The notes beneath the pieces were generated by a model, which was given only the letters and a program-made list of their open reading frames with translations, had not been told where the DNA came from and ran no database searches. Both the position numbers and the translations under genes were made by a program. From Epilithonimonas hispanica (GTDB taxonomy: Bacteria > Bacteroidota > Bacteroidia > Flavobacteriales > Weeksellaceae), in assembly GCF_003385395.1 (NCBI RefSeq), contig NZ_QNUG01000015.1:35161-99160 (forward strand): a stretch of DNA of 64,000 bases, in the 5' to 3' direction. This document shows positions 1 through 9,059 of the stretch, piece after piece. The stretch's first letter is position 1; each line of letters opens with the position of its first letter.

Positions 1-858
1 ATTGACCTTGCTTTAGGTGTAGGTGGATATCCTAGAGGAAGAATCATAGAAATCTATGGGCCAGAATCTTCTGGTAAAACAACCCTCACTCTTCACGCCA
101 TTGCAGAAGCTCAAAAAGCAGGAGGAATTGCAGCTTTTATAGATGCCGAACATGCTTTTGACAGAAACTATGCAGCCAAATTAGGAATCGATTTAGAAAA
201 CCTAATTATTTCTCAACCAGACAATGGTGAGCAAGCTTTAGAAATTGCTGACAACCTAATCAGATCTGGAGCAATAGATATCGTAGTAATTGACTCTGTT
301 GCCGCTCTTACACCAAAAGCAGAGATAGAAGGTGAAATGGGAGATTCTAAAATGGGACTTCATGCAAGATTGATGTCTCAAGCTCTTAGAAAATTGACAG
401 CTACAATTAACAGAACAAAATGTACTGTCATTTTCATTAATCAGCTTCGTGAAAAAATTGGAGTGATGTTTGGAAATCCTGAAACTACAACCGGAGGAAA
501 CGCACTTAAGTTCTATGCATCTGTAAGAATCGATATCAGAAAAGCAAGTGCACCTATCAAAAATGGAGACGAAGCTATTGGTAGTCGTGTGAAAGTAAAG
601 GTGGTTAAAAATAAAGTTGCACCACCTTTCAAAATGGCAGAATTCGATATTATGTATGGAGAAGGAGTTTCCAAAGTTGGAGAGATCCTTGATACTGCTG
701 TAGATCTTGCCGTAGTTAAGAAAAGCGGATCTTGGTTTAGCTACGAAGATACAAAACTAGGACAAGGACGTGACGCTGTAAAAGAAGTATTGAGAGATAA
801 CCCAGAATTATCGGAAGAAATTGAAGGTAAAATCAAAGAAATCATCAAGAATAAGTAA
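1..858 (+). CDS. recA: Recombinase RecA, 5' end missing
   Basis: ATP-dependent strand-exchange protein of homologous recombination and SOS induction. The reading frame is open from base 1 to the stop at 856-858. Comparison with the usual RecA layout suggests about 46 N-terminal residues lie outside the window. The Walker A motif GPESSGKTT is coded at nt 58-84; the Walker B strand VVIDSVAAL and the [20 protein letters not shown] segment follow. The lysine-rich C-terminal tail ends IKEIIKNK. It converges on the outer-membrane gene below and shares a terminator with it. The identification is certain; only the start is missing. Confidence 0.98.
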   Translation: MDLALGVGGYPRGRIIEIYGPESSGKTTLTLHAIAEAQKAGGIAAFIDAEHAFDRNYAAKLGIDLENLIISQPDNGEQALEIADNLIRSGAIDIVVIDSVAALTPKAEIEGEMGDSKMGLHARLMSQALRKLTATINRTKCTVIFINQLREKIGVMFGNPETTTGGNALKFYASVRIDIRKASAPIKNGDEAIGSRVKVKVVKNKVAPPFKMAEFDIMYGEGVSKVGEILDTAVDLAVVKKSGSWFSYEDTKLGQGRDAVKEVLRDNPELSEEIEGKIKEIIKNK

Positions 859-868
859 TCAAAATAAA

Positions 869-897
869 AGGCTGTGAATTATCACAGCCTTTGTTTT
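869..897 (+). terminator. Terminator of recA, probably bidirectional
   Basis: A perfect 9-bp stem, AGGCTGTGA/TCACAGCCT (869-877 with 882-890), encloses the loop ATTA and is followed by a T-rich run. It sits between convergent recA and the outer-membrane gene, whose stop codon lies at its right edge. Confidence 0.85.
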
Positions 898-1574
898 TAT
901 TTGAAGAAGTAAGTTAAACCTAAGCTTAGAACATGCTCCGATTTTTTCTTTTGTGTATTAGGATCCATCGTCCAAGTCTCTACAAGATTAGGATAAGTAT
1001 TTGATAGTCCAATATCATATTTGAGTGCAATCTCTAGTTGTCTTTTATAGCTATAACCAATACCCGCACCGATTCCAAAATTGAAAGAATTGGCTTTTCC
1101 ATTGATATCCGGGTAATCTGGATTTGTTACATTTGGATCATAATATCCTCTTTCAGCTGGTGCGTTCTTTACTTTTTGACTAATCAAAAAATTAAATCTA
1201 GGTCCTACCAATCCATAAAACTCAGACTCTGCTTCAGAGAAATAAGCTTTAAAATTAAATGGAACACTCAAGTAATTGTTAGCATAAACTGCGTGCTCCC
1301 ATCCAACTGTCTTTTCATATTTTCTGTCTCCTCCTTCGCCAGCTCCAAAATACAAAACTTCTGCCTGAATGTAAAATTGTTCATCAACACCTATTGGCAC
1401 TTGTGCTGTAACTCCACCTAACACAGAGAACCTTGGCCCCGAAGGATGGTGAGCATTTATAACTCTAGAATATGTTCCTCCTGCAACGACACCAAACTCA
1501 GTAGATCTGAAATCAATTTGCGCTTGAGAAAAAAACGACATTAACAATAAGGACCCAAAAAGGTTTTTTTTCAT
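897..1574 (-). CDS. Outer membrane beta-barrel protein (PorT-like family)
   Basis: Predicted secreted barrel protein of about 225 residues. It starts MKKNLFGSLLLMSFFSQAQ, a typical signal peptide, and continues with alternating hydrophobic/polar strands (FGVVAGGTYSRV, FNFGIGAGIGYSY) ending in an aromatic C-terminal strand, LSLGLTYFFK. The frame extends upstream to 1607, but that start would fall inside a TAAATTTG -7 box at 1605-1612, so the ATG at 1574 is preferred. The outer-membrane beta-barrel domain is a family-level call; no substrate or partner can be read from the sequence. Confidence 0.75.
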   Translation of the reverse strand: MKKNLFGSLLLMSFFSQAQIDFRSTEFGVVAGGTYSRVINAHHPSGPRFSVLGGVTAQVPIGVDEQFYIQAEVLYFGAGEGGDRKYEKTVGWEHAVYANNYLSVPFNFKAYFSEAESEFYGLVGPRFNFLISQKVKNAPAERGYYDPNVTNPDYPDINGKANSFNFGIGAGIGYSYKRQLEIALKYDIGLSNTYPNLVETWTMDPNTQKKKSEHVLSLGLTYFFK

Positions 1575-1604
1575 AACTTGTGTTTTTATAAATATTTTTC
1601 TTTT

Positions 1605-1612
1605 CAAATTTA
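1605..1612 (-). promoter_or_regulatory. -7 box TAAATTTG upstream of the barrel gene
   Basis: Matches the Bacteroidota -7 consensus TAnnTTTG on the minus strand and lies 31 nt upstream of the preferred ATG (1574). It overlaps the end of the sucD terminator, so sucD termination and barrel-gene initiation are packed together. No clear -33 TTG was seen. Confidence 0.5.
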
Positions 1613-1646
1613 AATAAAAAAAATGAGAAGCCCAGAAGAGCTTCTC
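1613..1646 (-). terminator. Terminator downstream of sucD
   Basis: Inverted repeat GAGAAGC/GCTTCTC (1625-1631 with 1640-1646). On the minus strand it is followed by a run of eight T. It ends the minus-strand sucD transcript. Confidence 0.8.
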
Positions 1647-1680
1647 AAAATATCTTTAAAAGTATTCTAACTAAAGAATT

Positions 1681-2553
1681 TTATGCTAAAACAGCAGCAA
1701 CAGTTTTACCAATCTCTGCAGGAGAATCTACAACGTGGATACCGTTTTCTTTCATAATAGCCATTTTTGCTTGTGCAGTGTCATCAGCTCCTCCAACGAT
1801 AGCTCCTGCGTGTCCCATTGTTCTACCTTTTGGAGCAGTTTGTCCAGCGATGAAACCTACAACTGGTTTTGTAGAACCACTAGCTTTGTACCATCTTGCA
1901 GCTTCAGCTTCTAGAGATCCTCCAATTTCTCCAATCATTACAACAGCTTCTGTTTCTGGATCGTTGATAAACAATTCCAAAGCTTCTTTTGTAGTAGTTC
2001 CGATAATTGGATCTCCACCGATTCCGATAGCTGTAGAAACACCATAACCAGCTTTTACAACCTGATCAGCAGCTTCATAAGTCAAAGTTCCAGATTTTGA
2101 AACGATACCAACTTTTCCTTTTTTGAAAACGAAACCAGGCATAATTCCGATTTTAGCTTCGTCTGAAGTGATGATACCAGGACAGTTTGGGCCGATCAAA
2201 CGAACATCTCTGTCTTGGATATAATCCTTAACTTTTACCATATCAGCAACAGGAATTCCTTCTGTGATACATACAATAACTTTGATTCCTGCTTCAGCAG
2301 CTTCCATTACAGCATCTGCAGCAAATGCAGGCGGAACGAAAATAATACTCACATTAGCACCCGCTTTTTCTACAGCTTCTGCAACTGAGTTGAAAACAGG
2401 TTTACCAAGGTGCTCAGTTCCTCCTTTTCCCGGAGTTACACCACCAACAACGTTGGTTCCGTAATCGATCATTTGACCTGCGTGAAAAGTACCTTCGTTA
2501 CCAGTAAATCCTTGTACGATAACTTTAGAATCTTTGTTTACTAATACTGACAT
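1681..2553 (-). CDS. sucD: Succinate-CoA ligase [ADP-forming] subunit alpha
   Basis: TCA-cycle enzyme subunit (290 aa, family-typical length) that binds CoA and carries the phosphohistidine in conversion of succinyl-CoA to succinate with nucleotide phosphorylation. The CoA-binding Rossmann fold is at the N-terminus ([11 protein letters not shown] at 11-21). GPNCPGI is at about 121-127, and the phosphorylated histidine is H248 in GHAGAIVGG. The beta subunit sucC is not adjacent, so the complex is coded from two loci. Its own promoter-like box (2596-2603) suggests transcription separate from the lipid A genes upstream. Confidence 0.97.
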   Translation of the reverse strand: MSVLVNKDSKVIVQGFTGNEGTFHAGQMIDYGTNVVGGVTPGKGGTEHLGKPVFNSVAEAVEKAGANVSIIFVPPAFAADAVMEAAEAGIKVIVCITEGIPVADMVKVKDYIQDRDVRLIGPNCPGIITSDEAKIGIMPGFVFKKGKVGIVSKSGTLTYEAADQVVKAGYGVSTAIGIGGDPIIGTTTKEALELFINDPETEAVVMIGEIGGSLEAEAARWYKASGSTKPVVGFIAGQTAPKGRTMGHAGAIVGGADDTAQAKMAIMKENGIHVVDSPAEIGKTVAAVLA

Positions 2554-2595
2554 TTTTTATTATTATTTATTGATTTTATAAACATTTGTTACTCG

Positions 2596-2603
2596 CAAAA
2601 ATA
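2596..2603 (-). promoter_or_regulatory. -7 box TATTTTTG upstream of sucD
   Basis: TAnnTTTG match on the minus strand, 42 nt upstream of the sucD start, giving a leader of roughly 35-40 nt. The -33 element is not clear. Confidence 0.5.
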
Positions 2604-2662
2604 ACGATAATTATTCAGAATTTTCTTTATAAAATACTTTTTTTGAATATTAAAAATATGAT

Positions 2663-3565
2663 TTACTTCAGATTTTTGATTTTAACTTCTTTTCTAAGAT
2701 ACTGTTTGAACTCCTCCGCAATGGGACCAAAATAAGTACCTTTTTTCAAATCTCTATTAACACCGACTTTTGCAAGAAGTACTGTTCCTTTTTCGATTCT
2801 GACACCAGATGCCATCCCAACTTGCCCCCAAATTGTTACTTCATCTTCAATAATACAACATCCAGCAATTCCAGTTTGTGAAGCTATCAAACATCTTTTT
2901 CCAATAATTGTATCGTGTCCAATTTGGATTTGATTGTCTAAAACAGACCCTTCTCCAATGGTTGTAGAATCGGTAACACCTCTATCAATGGTACATCCAT
3001 TCCCTATTTCAACATTATTTTCGATGATAACGTTCCCAACAGAAATTAATCTATCAAAATTACCATTCAGTTTTCTGTAATAGAAAGCGTCGCCTCCTAA
3101 AACTGTATTAGCTTGAATAATAACATTATCTCCTATTACAGTTCTATCACCGATCACAACATTGGGGAAAATATGGCAATTTTTTCCAATTCTTACATCA
3201 TTTCCAATAACAACAGATGGATGAATGGAAGTCCCGTCTCCTACTTCCAAATCGTGAAGTTCTTCTTTGAAATTTGAAATCCTTGTGAAGTGCGTATTGA
3301 TTTTATTAAAATCACGAAAAGGATCATCTGAAACCAAAAGGGCTTTACCTTCTGGACATTCTACTTCTTTATCGATTAAGATGATTGTAGCAGCAGAATT
3401 GAGAGCCTTGTCATAGTATTTTGGATGGTTAACAAAAACTATTTCTCCTGGTTTTATCATATGAATTTCATTGGTTCCTAGAACCGGAAAATTTTCGTCT
3501 CCGATATATTTTGCACCAATGATATCTGCAACAACTTTAAGTGTTTGAGGTTGATTGAAAGTCAT
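2663..3565 (-). CDS. LpxD-like hexapeptide acyltransferase, second copy
   Basis: A 300-residue left-handed beta-helix protein of the LpxD type: an N-terminal uridine-binding-like domain (about 1-105), then many hexapeptide repeats (IGDNVII, IGNGCTI, IGEGSVL). The histidine equivalent to LpxD's catalytic one is kept (H217 in IQIGHD). The GDGFGF motif of the true LpxD at 6610-7629 is replaced here by GDAFYY. It probably acylates a UDP-amino sugar, but the substrate cannot be deduced. It lies downstream of efp after a 213-nt gap that holds a repeat element, so co-transcription with the lpx cluster is uncertain. Confidence 0.85.
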   Translation of the reverse strand: MTFNQPQTLKVVADIIGAKYIGDENFPVLGTNEIHMIKPGEIVFVNHPKYYDKALNSAATIILIDKEVECPEGKALLVSDDPFRDFNKINTHFTRISNFKEELHDLEVGDGTSIHPSVVIGNDVRIGKNCHIFPNVVIGDRTVIGDNVIIQANTVLGGDAFYYRKLNGNFDRLISVGNVIIENNVEIGNGCTIDRGVTDSTTIGEGSVLDNQIQIGHDTIIGKRCLIASQTGIAGCCIIEDEVTIWGQVGMASGVRIEKGTVLLAKVGVNRDLKKGTYFGPIAEEFKQYLRKEVKIKNLK

Positions 3566-3627
3566 AACTAGATGTTAGAATTTAGACATTAGATTTGGGT
3601 AAAATCGTCTTTATGAATACGAATCTG

Positions 3628-3712
3628 CAGCCCGACTTGAGTGGAGCTCTTTTTCTTTTTTGACAGAAAAAGAAAAAAGCGGGAACGGAAGGCGGATTAA
3701 GCTGCCCCAAAT
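3628..3712. repeat. Intergenic hairpin repeat element
   Basis: A GC-richer island in an AT-rich gap between efp and the lpxD-like gene. It contains GCAGCCCGACTTGAGTGGAG, then a hairpin of CTTTTTCTTTTTT against AAAAAGAAAAAAG around TGACAG, then GCGGGAACGGAAGGCGGATT and AAGCTGCCCC. The outer ends are also loosely complementary. From memory this resembles an interspersed repeat of Chryseobacterium genomes; there is only one copy here, so that is untested. Confidence 0.5.
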
Positions 3713-3779
3713 AAAAAATAATTGATCTAAAATAAAAATGGAAGTTTGAAGATCAACTCCAGACTTCCATCTTTTAATT

Positions 3780-4343
3780 TTATTTTACTCTTTCCAAGTA
3801 AGAGCCGTCTTCTGTGCTGATTTTAATTTTGTCACCTGGCTCGATGAACAATGGAACCATTACTCTTGCGCCTGTTTCTACGATTGCATTTTTCAAAGCG
3901 TTGGTAGCTGTATTTCCTTTAACCCCAGGATCAGCTTCGATAACTTCTAAGTAAACTGACTGAGGAAGTTCCGCAGAAAGTGGCGTTTCATCAGCTTCTT
4001 TCAAGATGATTGTTACCTCTTCCCCTGCTTTCATCAAGTTAGAGTTCTCGATCATTTCTTTGTTAAGATAAAGCTGAGAGAAGTCCTCGTTATTCATGAA
4101 GTGGAATCCATTCTCATCATCATAAAGATATTGGAATTTTCTTGTGATTACCTTTACTTCATCAATTTTGTGACCTGCTGAAAAAGTATTATCAAGAACT
4201 TTTCCATTGGTTACAGATTTTAATTTTGTTCTTACGAAAGCAGGACCTTTACCTGGTTTTACGTGTAGAAACTCGATTACTTTGAAAATATCATTGCTGA
4301 ATTCTATGCAAAGTCCTTTTCTGATATCGTTGCTTGTTGCCAT
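3780..4343 (-). CDS. efp: Elongation factor P
   Basis: A tRNA-shaped translation factor (187 aa) that enters the ribosomal E site and relieves stalling at polyproline. It has the three usual beta domains: KOW-like N-domain (1-65), OB domain, and C-terminal domain ending DGSYLERVK. The tip residue that is modified in other bacteria is lysine, K32 in KPGKGPAF. No modification enzyme is encoded nearby. It lies 31 nt downstream of lpxA and probably shares the lpx transcript. Confidence 0.97.
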   Translation of the reverse strand: MATSNDIRKGLCIEFSNDIFKVIEFLHVKPGKGPAFVRTKLKSVTNGKVLDNTFSAGHKIDEVKVITRKFQYLYDDENGFHFMNNEDFSQLYLNKEMIENSNLMKAGEEVTIILKEADETPLSAELPQSVYLEVIEADPGVKGNTATNALKNAIVETGARVMVPLFIEPGDKIKISTEDGSYLERVK

Positions 4344-4374
4344 TAGTTATATATAAACTTGTAATTATTTTAAA

Positions 4375-5163
4375 TTATTCTTTTCCAGAACCATAACCTT
4401 TTACAATACCTCGAGGAGAATTCTGGATAAATGTAATGATCTCATCTCTCTCCATTGTAGGTAGCATTTCTTTCTCAATGAATTCTATTGCTTGTGTGGT
4501 ATTCATTTTCATTTGGAAAATAGCTCTGTAGATTTTTTGGATTTCGAAGATTTTCTCATTAGTAAAACCTCTTCTTCTAAGTCCTACAGAATTGATACCC
4601 GCGTAAGAGATAGGTTCTCTTGCTACTTTAACATACGGTGGGATATCTTTTCTGATTAATGAACCACCGGAAATCATAGCATGTTTTCCAATTTTCCCAA
4701 ATTGTTGAATTGCTGACAAACCTCCCATAACTGTGAAATCTCCTATTTCTACGTGCCCTGCAATTCCACAACCGTTGGCAATAATCACATTATTCCCAAT
4801 GATACAGTCGTGAGCAACGTGAGAAGTCGCCATAATCAAGCAGTTCTCTCCTACTTTTGTATAGCCAAGTGCTTTTGTTCCTCGGTTGATGGTAACACAT
4901 TCTCTAAGAGTTGTCCCGTCACCAATAATGGTTTGAGTATCTTCTCCATCAAATTTAAGATCCTGTGGCACAGCCGAAATAACTGTTCCTGGAAAAATCT
5001 TACAATTTTTTCCGATTCTAGCGCCATCCATAATGGTGACATTAGATCCAATCCAAGTTCCTGCTCCTATAACTACGTCTGCTGCGATAGTACTGAACGG
5101 TTCTACGGTTACATTTTTACCAATTTTGGCACGTGGATCTACTGCTGTTAGCTGATGAATCAT
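4375..5163 (-). CDS. lpxA: Acyl-ACP--UDP-N-acetylglucosamine O-acyltransferase LpxA
   Basis: First acylation step of lipid A synthesis (262 aa). A left-handed beta-helix of hexapeptide repeats fills about 1-190, followed by a helical C-terminal domain. The general-base histidine is H118 in MATSHVAHDCIIG, the counterpart of E. coli H125. The GGSLIRKDIPPYVK turn at the end of the helix is typical. The start lies 3 nt after the lpxC-fabZ stop, so the two are translationally close in one operon. Confidence 0.97.
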   Translation of the reverse strand: MIHQLTAVDPRAKIGKNVTVEPFSTIAADVVIGAGTWIGSNVTIMDGARIGKNCKIFPGTVISAVPQDLKFDGEDTQTIIGDGTTLRECVTINRGTKALGYTKVGENCLIMATSHVAHDCIIGNNVIIANGCGIAGHVEIGDFTVMGGLSAIQQFGKIGKHAMISGGSLIRKDIPPYVKVAREPISYAGINSVGLRRRGFTNEKIFEIQKIYRAIFQMKMNTTQAIEFIEKEMLPTMERDEIITFIQNSPRGIVKGYGSGKE

Positions 5164-5166
5164 AAA

Positions 5167-6561
5167 TTAAATTTTAGTTTTTGCAACTTGAGCCATCAGT
5201 TCTGCTTCAACAACAACACTGTCTCCAACATAACCATAACCTTGCATATGTACAATTCCTCTTCTGATTGGTTCTATCAATTCTATCTTGAAAATAACCT
5301 GATCTCCTGGAACTACTTTTTTCTTGAACTTAACATTATCCATCTTTACAAAGTAAGTTGAATAATTCTCTGGATCTGGAACGTTTGCCAAAACCAATAT
5401 ACCTCCAACTTGTGCCATTGCCTCAATTTGTAAAACACCTGGCATTACTGGCTCTTTTGGGAAATGTCCTACGAAGAACGGTTCGTTCATAGTAACATTT
5501 TTAAGACCCACAACGTGAGTATCAGATAATTCTAAGATTTTATCTACCAACAAAAAGGGTGGTCTGTGTGGTAACAATCTCATAATTCCGTTGATATCGA
5601 AAACAGGCTCAGCCTTCAAATCAAAATCTGGAACATTTTTTCTTTTTTGCAATTTGTATTGTCTGTTTAGTTTTTTTGCAAACTGAGTGTTTACAAAGTG
5701 TCCTGGTTTATTAGCAATAACTCTACCTTTGATTCTAACTCCTACTAAAGCCAAATCACCAATTACATCAAGTAATTTATGACGAGCCGCTTCATTAGTA
5801 TAATTAAGGGTTAAATTATCAAGAATACCGTTTGGACGGATAGAAACTTCGTCTTTTCCGAAAGCAACTTTTAGTTTTTCAAGAGTTTCTGGCGTCAACT
5901 CTTTATCAACATACACAATGGCATTACTGATGTCACCACCTTTGATAAGATTGGCATCCAAAAGTTGCTCTAGTTCATGTAAAAAGCTGAATGTTCTAGC
6001 AGAAGCAATCTCATCCTTGAACTCAGAAAGATTTTTCATACTAGCATTTTGAGTTCCCAAAACTTTGGTACCAAAATCTACCATTGTTGTAATCTCGTAA
6101 TCATCAGCAGGGATGACAGTAATCTCAGAACCTGTAGAAGGGTCGATATAGTTCATTACTTCTTTGATCACAAGATATTCTCTAGGAAGCTCTTGTTCCT
6201 GAATGCCTACTTTTTCTATCGCTTCTACAAAAAATTTAGAAGAACCGTCCAAGATTGGCGGCTCTGCACTGTTCATTTCAAGAATTGCGTTATCAACGTC
6301 CATCCCGACCAAAGCTGCCAAAAGATGCTCGCAAGTATGGATTTTAACGCCTAACTTCTCAAGAGTAGTTCCTCTTTCTGTAGTAGTTACGTAATTGACA
6401 TCAGCCTCAACTTGAGGATGACCTTCTAGGTCTGTTCTTACGAATACAAATCCAGTATTTTCTTTTGCTGGTTTGATTCTCAAATTAACCTCTTTTCCTG
6501 TGTGAAGACCTATTCCAGAAAGCTGGATTTCTTCTTTGATTGTTTTTTGTTTATCACTCAT
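5167..6561 (-). CDS. lpxC/fabZ: LpxC-FabZ fusion: deacetylase and hydroxyacyl-ACP dehydratase
   Basis: A 464-residue bifunctional protein. Residues 1-300 form LpxC, the zinc deacetylase committing step of lipid A synthesis: zinc ligands H79 (HTCEHLLAAL), H261 and D265 (HKLLDVIGD), with H288 in KPGHFVN as the likely acid/base. Residues 310-464 form FabZ, which dehydrates 3-hydroxyacyl-ACP in fatty acid elongation, with catalytic H366 (GHFPKEPVMPG) and E380 (IEAMAQ). Both draw on 3-hydroxyacyl chains, so fusion may balance lipid A and phospholipid supply. The fusion is known in Bacteroidota. It sits in the lpxD-lpxC/fabZ-lpxA-efp series. Confidence 0.97.
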   Translation of the reverse strand: MSDKQKTIKEEIQLSGIGLHTGKEVNLRIKPAKENTGFVFVRTDLEGHPQVEADVNYVTTTERGTTLEKLGVKIHTCEHLLAALVGMDVDNAILEMNSAEPPILDGSSKFFVEAIEKVGIQEQELPREYLVIKEVMNYIDPSTGSEITVIPADDYEITTMVDFGTKVLGTQNASMKNLSEFKDEIASARTFSFLHELEQLLDANLIKGGDISNAIVYVDKELTPETLEKLKVAFGKDEVSIRPNGILDNLTLNYTNEAARHKLLDVIGDLALVGVRIKGRVIANKPGHFVNTQFAKKLNRQYKLQKRKNVPDFDLKAEPVFDINGIMRLLPHRPPFLLVDKILELSDTHVVGLKNVTMNEPFFVGHFPKEPVMPGVLQIEAMAQVGGILVLANVPDPENYSTYFVKMDNVKFKKKVVPGDQVIFKIELIEPIRRGIVHMQGYGYVGDSVVVEAELMAQVAKTKI

Positions 6562-6609
6562 TGTAATAGTTTTGAGGCGGGAAGAACTATGTCTTGGCTC
6601 CTGATACCT

Positions 6610-7629
6610 TTACTCTGATTTTTTATTTTCTAAATCGTTTATTCTTTTGACAATATCCGTAAAATTACGAAAATGTACATAGTTTCTTCTATAATCGCTG
6701 TAGTTGATTGCAGGCGAACCATAAAGCGTTTCTCCATCTTTTGCAGAAGAATTAACACCACTTTGAGCCTGAATCTTAACTTGATTTCCTATCTTGATAT
6801 GACCTACAATTCCTACCTGTCCACCAATCTGATTCCAATCTCCGATAACGGTTGAACCGGCAATTCCTGCTTGTGAAGCTATTACATTGTTCTGACCTAT
6901 TTTCACATTATGAGCAATTTGGATTAGATTATCAATCTTAGTTCCTTTTCCAATAATTGTAGAACCGATTGTTGCTCGGTCAATACTACAGTTAGAACCA
7001 ATTTCTACATCATCTTCAATGATAACATTTCCTAATTGAGGAATTTTTTTGAAGCCATCAGCAGTCGGCTGGAAACCAAATCCATCTCCACCAACAACTG
7101 TATTGGAATGGATAACACAATTATCTCCAACGATACAATAATCATATATTCTTGCGCCACTGTCAATTTTGCAGTTCTTTCCAATTTTTACTCCTTTTCC
7201 AATGTAAACGTGCGGAAAAATCTGTGTATTATCACCAATTTTAGCGTTCTCAGAAACATAAGTAAAAGCGCCGATGTAAACATCTTCGCCTACTTTCGCA
7301 GTTTCGTGGAAAAATGAACCAGCTTCTATCCCAGTTCTTCTGCCTTGCATCTCTTGATAAAGATTCATCAAAACCTGAAAAGAAAGATATGCATCTTCCA
7401 CAGCAATAATCACAGGTCTGTAATCTCTGTCTTCCACAAGATTTTCAGAAACGATTAAAACTGCACATTCTGTTTCGTCAATAAAATGAGAAAAACGACT
7501 TTGGCCAACGAAAGACAAATGTCCTTGTTCTCCATTTTCTATAGGAGAAACTCCTGTAATAACAGTTTTTCCGTCACCAATGATTTTGCCGTTTATTAAT
7601 TCTGCAATTTGTTCTGCGCTAAATTCCAT
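6610..7629 (-). CDS. lpxD: UDP-3-O-acylglucosamine N-acyltransferase LpxD
   Basis: N-acylates UDP-3-O-acylglucosamine in lipid A synthesis (339 aa). The N-terminal uridine-binding domain is followed by hexapeptide repeats. Motifs seen are GGDGFGF (about 180-186) and the catalytic H240 in IQIAHNV. The C-terminal part is helical (HFRNFTDIVKRINDLE). The open frame reaches 7638 with a TTG codon, but that codon overlaps the -7 box, so the ATG at 7629 is the start and the mRNA may be leaderless. First gene of the lpx series. Confidence 0.96.
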   Translation of the reverse strand: MEFSAEQIAELINGKIIGDGKTVITGVSPIENGEQGHLSFVGQSRFSHFIDETECAVLIVSENLVEDRDYRPVIIAVEDAYLSFQVLMNLYQEMQGRRTGIEAGSFFHETAKVGEDVYIGAFTYVSENAKIGDNTQIFPHVYIGKGVKIGKNCKIDSGARIYDYCIVGDNCVIHSNTVVGGDGFGFQPTADGFKKIPQLGNVIIEDDVEIGSNCSIDRATIGSTIIGKGTKIDNLIQIAHNVKIGQNNVIASQAGIAGSTVIGDWNQIGGQVGIVGHIKIGNQVKIQAQSGVNSSAKDGETLYGSPAINYSDYRRNYVHFRNFTDIVKRINDLENKKSE

Positions 7630-7635
7630 AGTTTG

Positions 7636-7643
7636 CAAAGATA
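7636..7643 (-). promoter_or_regulatory. -7 box TATCTTTG directly before lpxD
   Basis: Exact TAnnTTTG match with only 6 nt between the box and the lpxD ATG. Transcription from it would begin at or next to the start codon, implying a leaderless or near-leaderless mRNA for the lipid A operon. Confidence 0.65.
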
Positions 7644-7702
7644 AATATTTTATTAATTATCTTTTAATTTTTTATGACGAATCAAAGTTACTTTTACTTT
7701 AC

Positions 7703-8917
7703 TTATATTATTTCTCTAGGAAAATAAATGATATATTTTTTCGTCGCATTCTCCATACAGCCAAATAAGATCTGATTTTCAGACTCTTCCAACTTCATCG
7801 TTTCTCCTGTTTTGTTCATCAAATAAATCGGTTGTTTTTCTGTATCATAAGGTAAAAGCGAACGAGAAATCTGTCCTACGATTTCCTCTCCATTATCAAT
7901 TCCGAAAAATTTATTCGTTTTTTCAATTTTATCTTTAATAAAGTCTTCTGAAAAAGGCTTGGAAGAAATAATACTTTTCGGAAAATCTCGATATATAACA
8001 ATTTTACAAAGTCTTGACAATACAAAATCCTCATTCTCAGCCCATTCTTTGATGGCTTGGTAAACATCCATATCATCCAACATCGTGAATCTTCTGATAT
8101 CTTCTTCAGTTGCTTCTTCAAATTTATTTTTAACTAAAAAATATTTCAAGTTAGAAGGTGCTTCCAAATCTACATTTTGAGAAACCAAATATTTGGCTCT
8201 ATTAAGAATCTGAACCAGAATATGTTCGCCCAACGCCGCAGTTTTATGATAATAAACCTGCCAATACATAAACATTCTCGCTGTCAGATAATTTTCAATA
8301 GAATAAATTCCTTTTGCGTCAATAACAAGTTTTTCATCACTCACATTCATCATAGAGATGATTCTCTCCACATTTACGCTTCCTTCGGAAACGCCTGTGT
8401 AGAAACTATCTCGCTTCAGATAATCCATTCTGTCAACATCCAATTGAGATGAAATCAACTGATTGAAAAAAGGTCTGTGATATTTGCCTTGAAACATTTC
8501 GATTGCCAAATCTAATTTCCCTTTGAATTCTTTATTCAAACGGTTCATCAGCAAAATTGAGATTTTCTCGTGATGCCAATCGTCCATCAACATATTTTCC
8601 AAAGCGTGCGAAAACGGACCGTGGCCAATATCGTGAAGTAAAATTGCCAACATCGCCGCTTTTTCTTCTTCTTTGGAAACTTTTACGCCTTTTAGTTTAA
8701 GCGTTTCCAAAGCTTTGAACATTAGATTCATTGCACCAAGAGCATGAAGAAATCTGGTATGTTTTGCACCAGGAAAAATGAGGGAAAGAAGTCCGGTTTG
8801 AGAAATCCTTCTGAGTCTTTGAAAATAAGGATGTTCTATAATATCAAACAAAATCTCGTGAGGAATTTTGATAAAACCGTGAACTGGGTCGTTGATAATC
8901 TTGAGTTTATTCTGCAC
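7703..8917 (-). CDS. HD-domain phosphohydrolase (COG1078-type)
   Basis: A 404-residue HD-superfamily protein. The metal-binding residues are visible as H53 (KHTRFLHALG), H95-D96 (LLHDIGHGPFSH) and D162 (LDVDRMDYL). Relatives include dNTP triphosphohydrolases and SAMHD1-like enzymes, so nucleotide hydrolysis is plausible but not shown. The start is a GTG: an in-frame TGA stands two codons upstream and there is no nearby ATG. A TATTTTTG box lies 22 nt upstream. It is transcribed separately from the lpx genes. Confidence 0.9.
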   Translation of the reverse strand: MQNKLKIINDPVHGFIKIPHEILFDIIEHPYFQRLRRISQTGLLSLIFPGAKHTRFLHALGAMNLMFKALETLKLKGVKVSKEEEKAAMLAILLHDIGHGPFSHALENMLMDDWHHEKISILLMNRLNKEFKGKLDLAIEMFQGKYHRPFFNQLISSQLDVDRMDYLKRDSFYTGVSEGSVNVERIISMMNVSDEKLVIDAKGIYSIENYLTARMFMYWQVYYHKTAALGEHILVQILNRAKYLVSQNVDLEAPSNLKYFLVKNKFEEATEEDIRRFTMLDDMDVYQAIKEWAENEDFVLSRLCKIVIYRDFPKSIISSKPFSEDFIKDKIEKTNKFFGIDNGEEIVGQISRSLLPYDTEKQPIYLMNKTGETMKLEESENQILFGCMENATKKYIIYFPREII

Positions 8918-8939
8918 CTTTCAATATTGATGATTGATA

Positions 8940-8947
8940 CAAAAATA
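8940..8947 (-). promoter_or_regulatory. -7 box TATTTTTG upstream of the HD gene
   Basis: TAnnTTTG match on the minus strand, 22 nt upstream of the GTG start at 8917. It supports that start, since an in-frame stop lies between the box and the GTG. Confidence 0.5.
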
Positions 8948-9059
8948 AGGAAATTAAAATGGTTTTATGTAATAAATAATAAGACGTGAATAAAAGAATT
9001 AATTATATTGATTGTATATTCGTGATTCTTTCAAGAGTCTAATATTAATAAAAAAACTA

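Noticed and set aside
1038..1421. 127-codon plus-strand open frame
   Set aside because: It lies wholly antisense to the outer-membrane barrel gene, has no signal or known motif, and its composition mirrors the real frame. The same holds for similar opposite-strand frames over lpxA, gltB, lysS, argS and others.
7630..7638. TTG start of LpxD three codons upstream
   Set aside because: The codon lies within the -7 box, so it cannot be in the mRNA made from that promoter.
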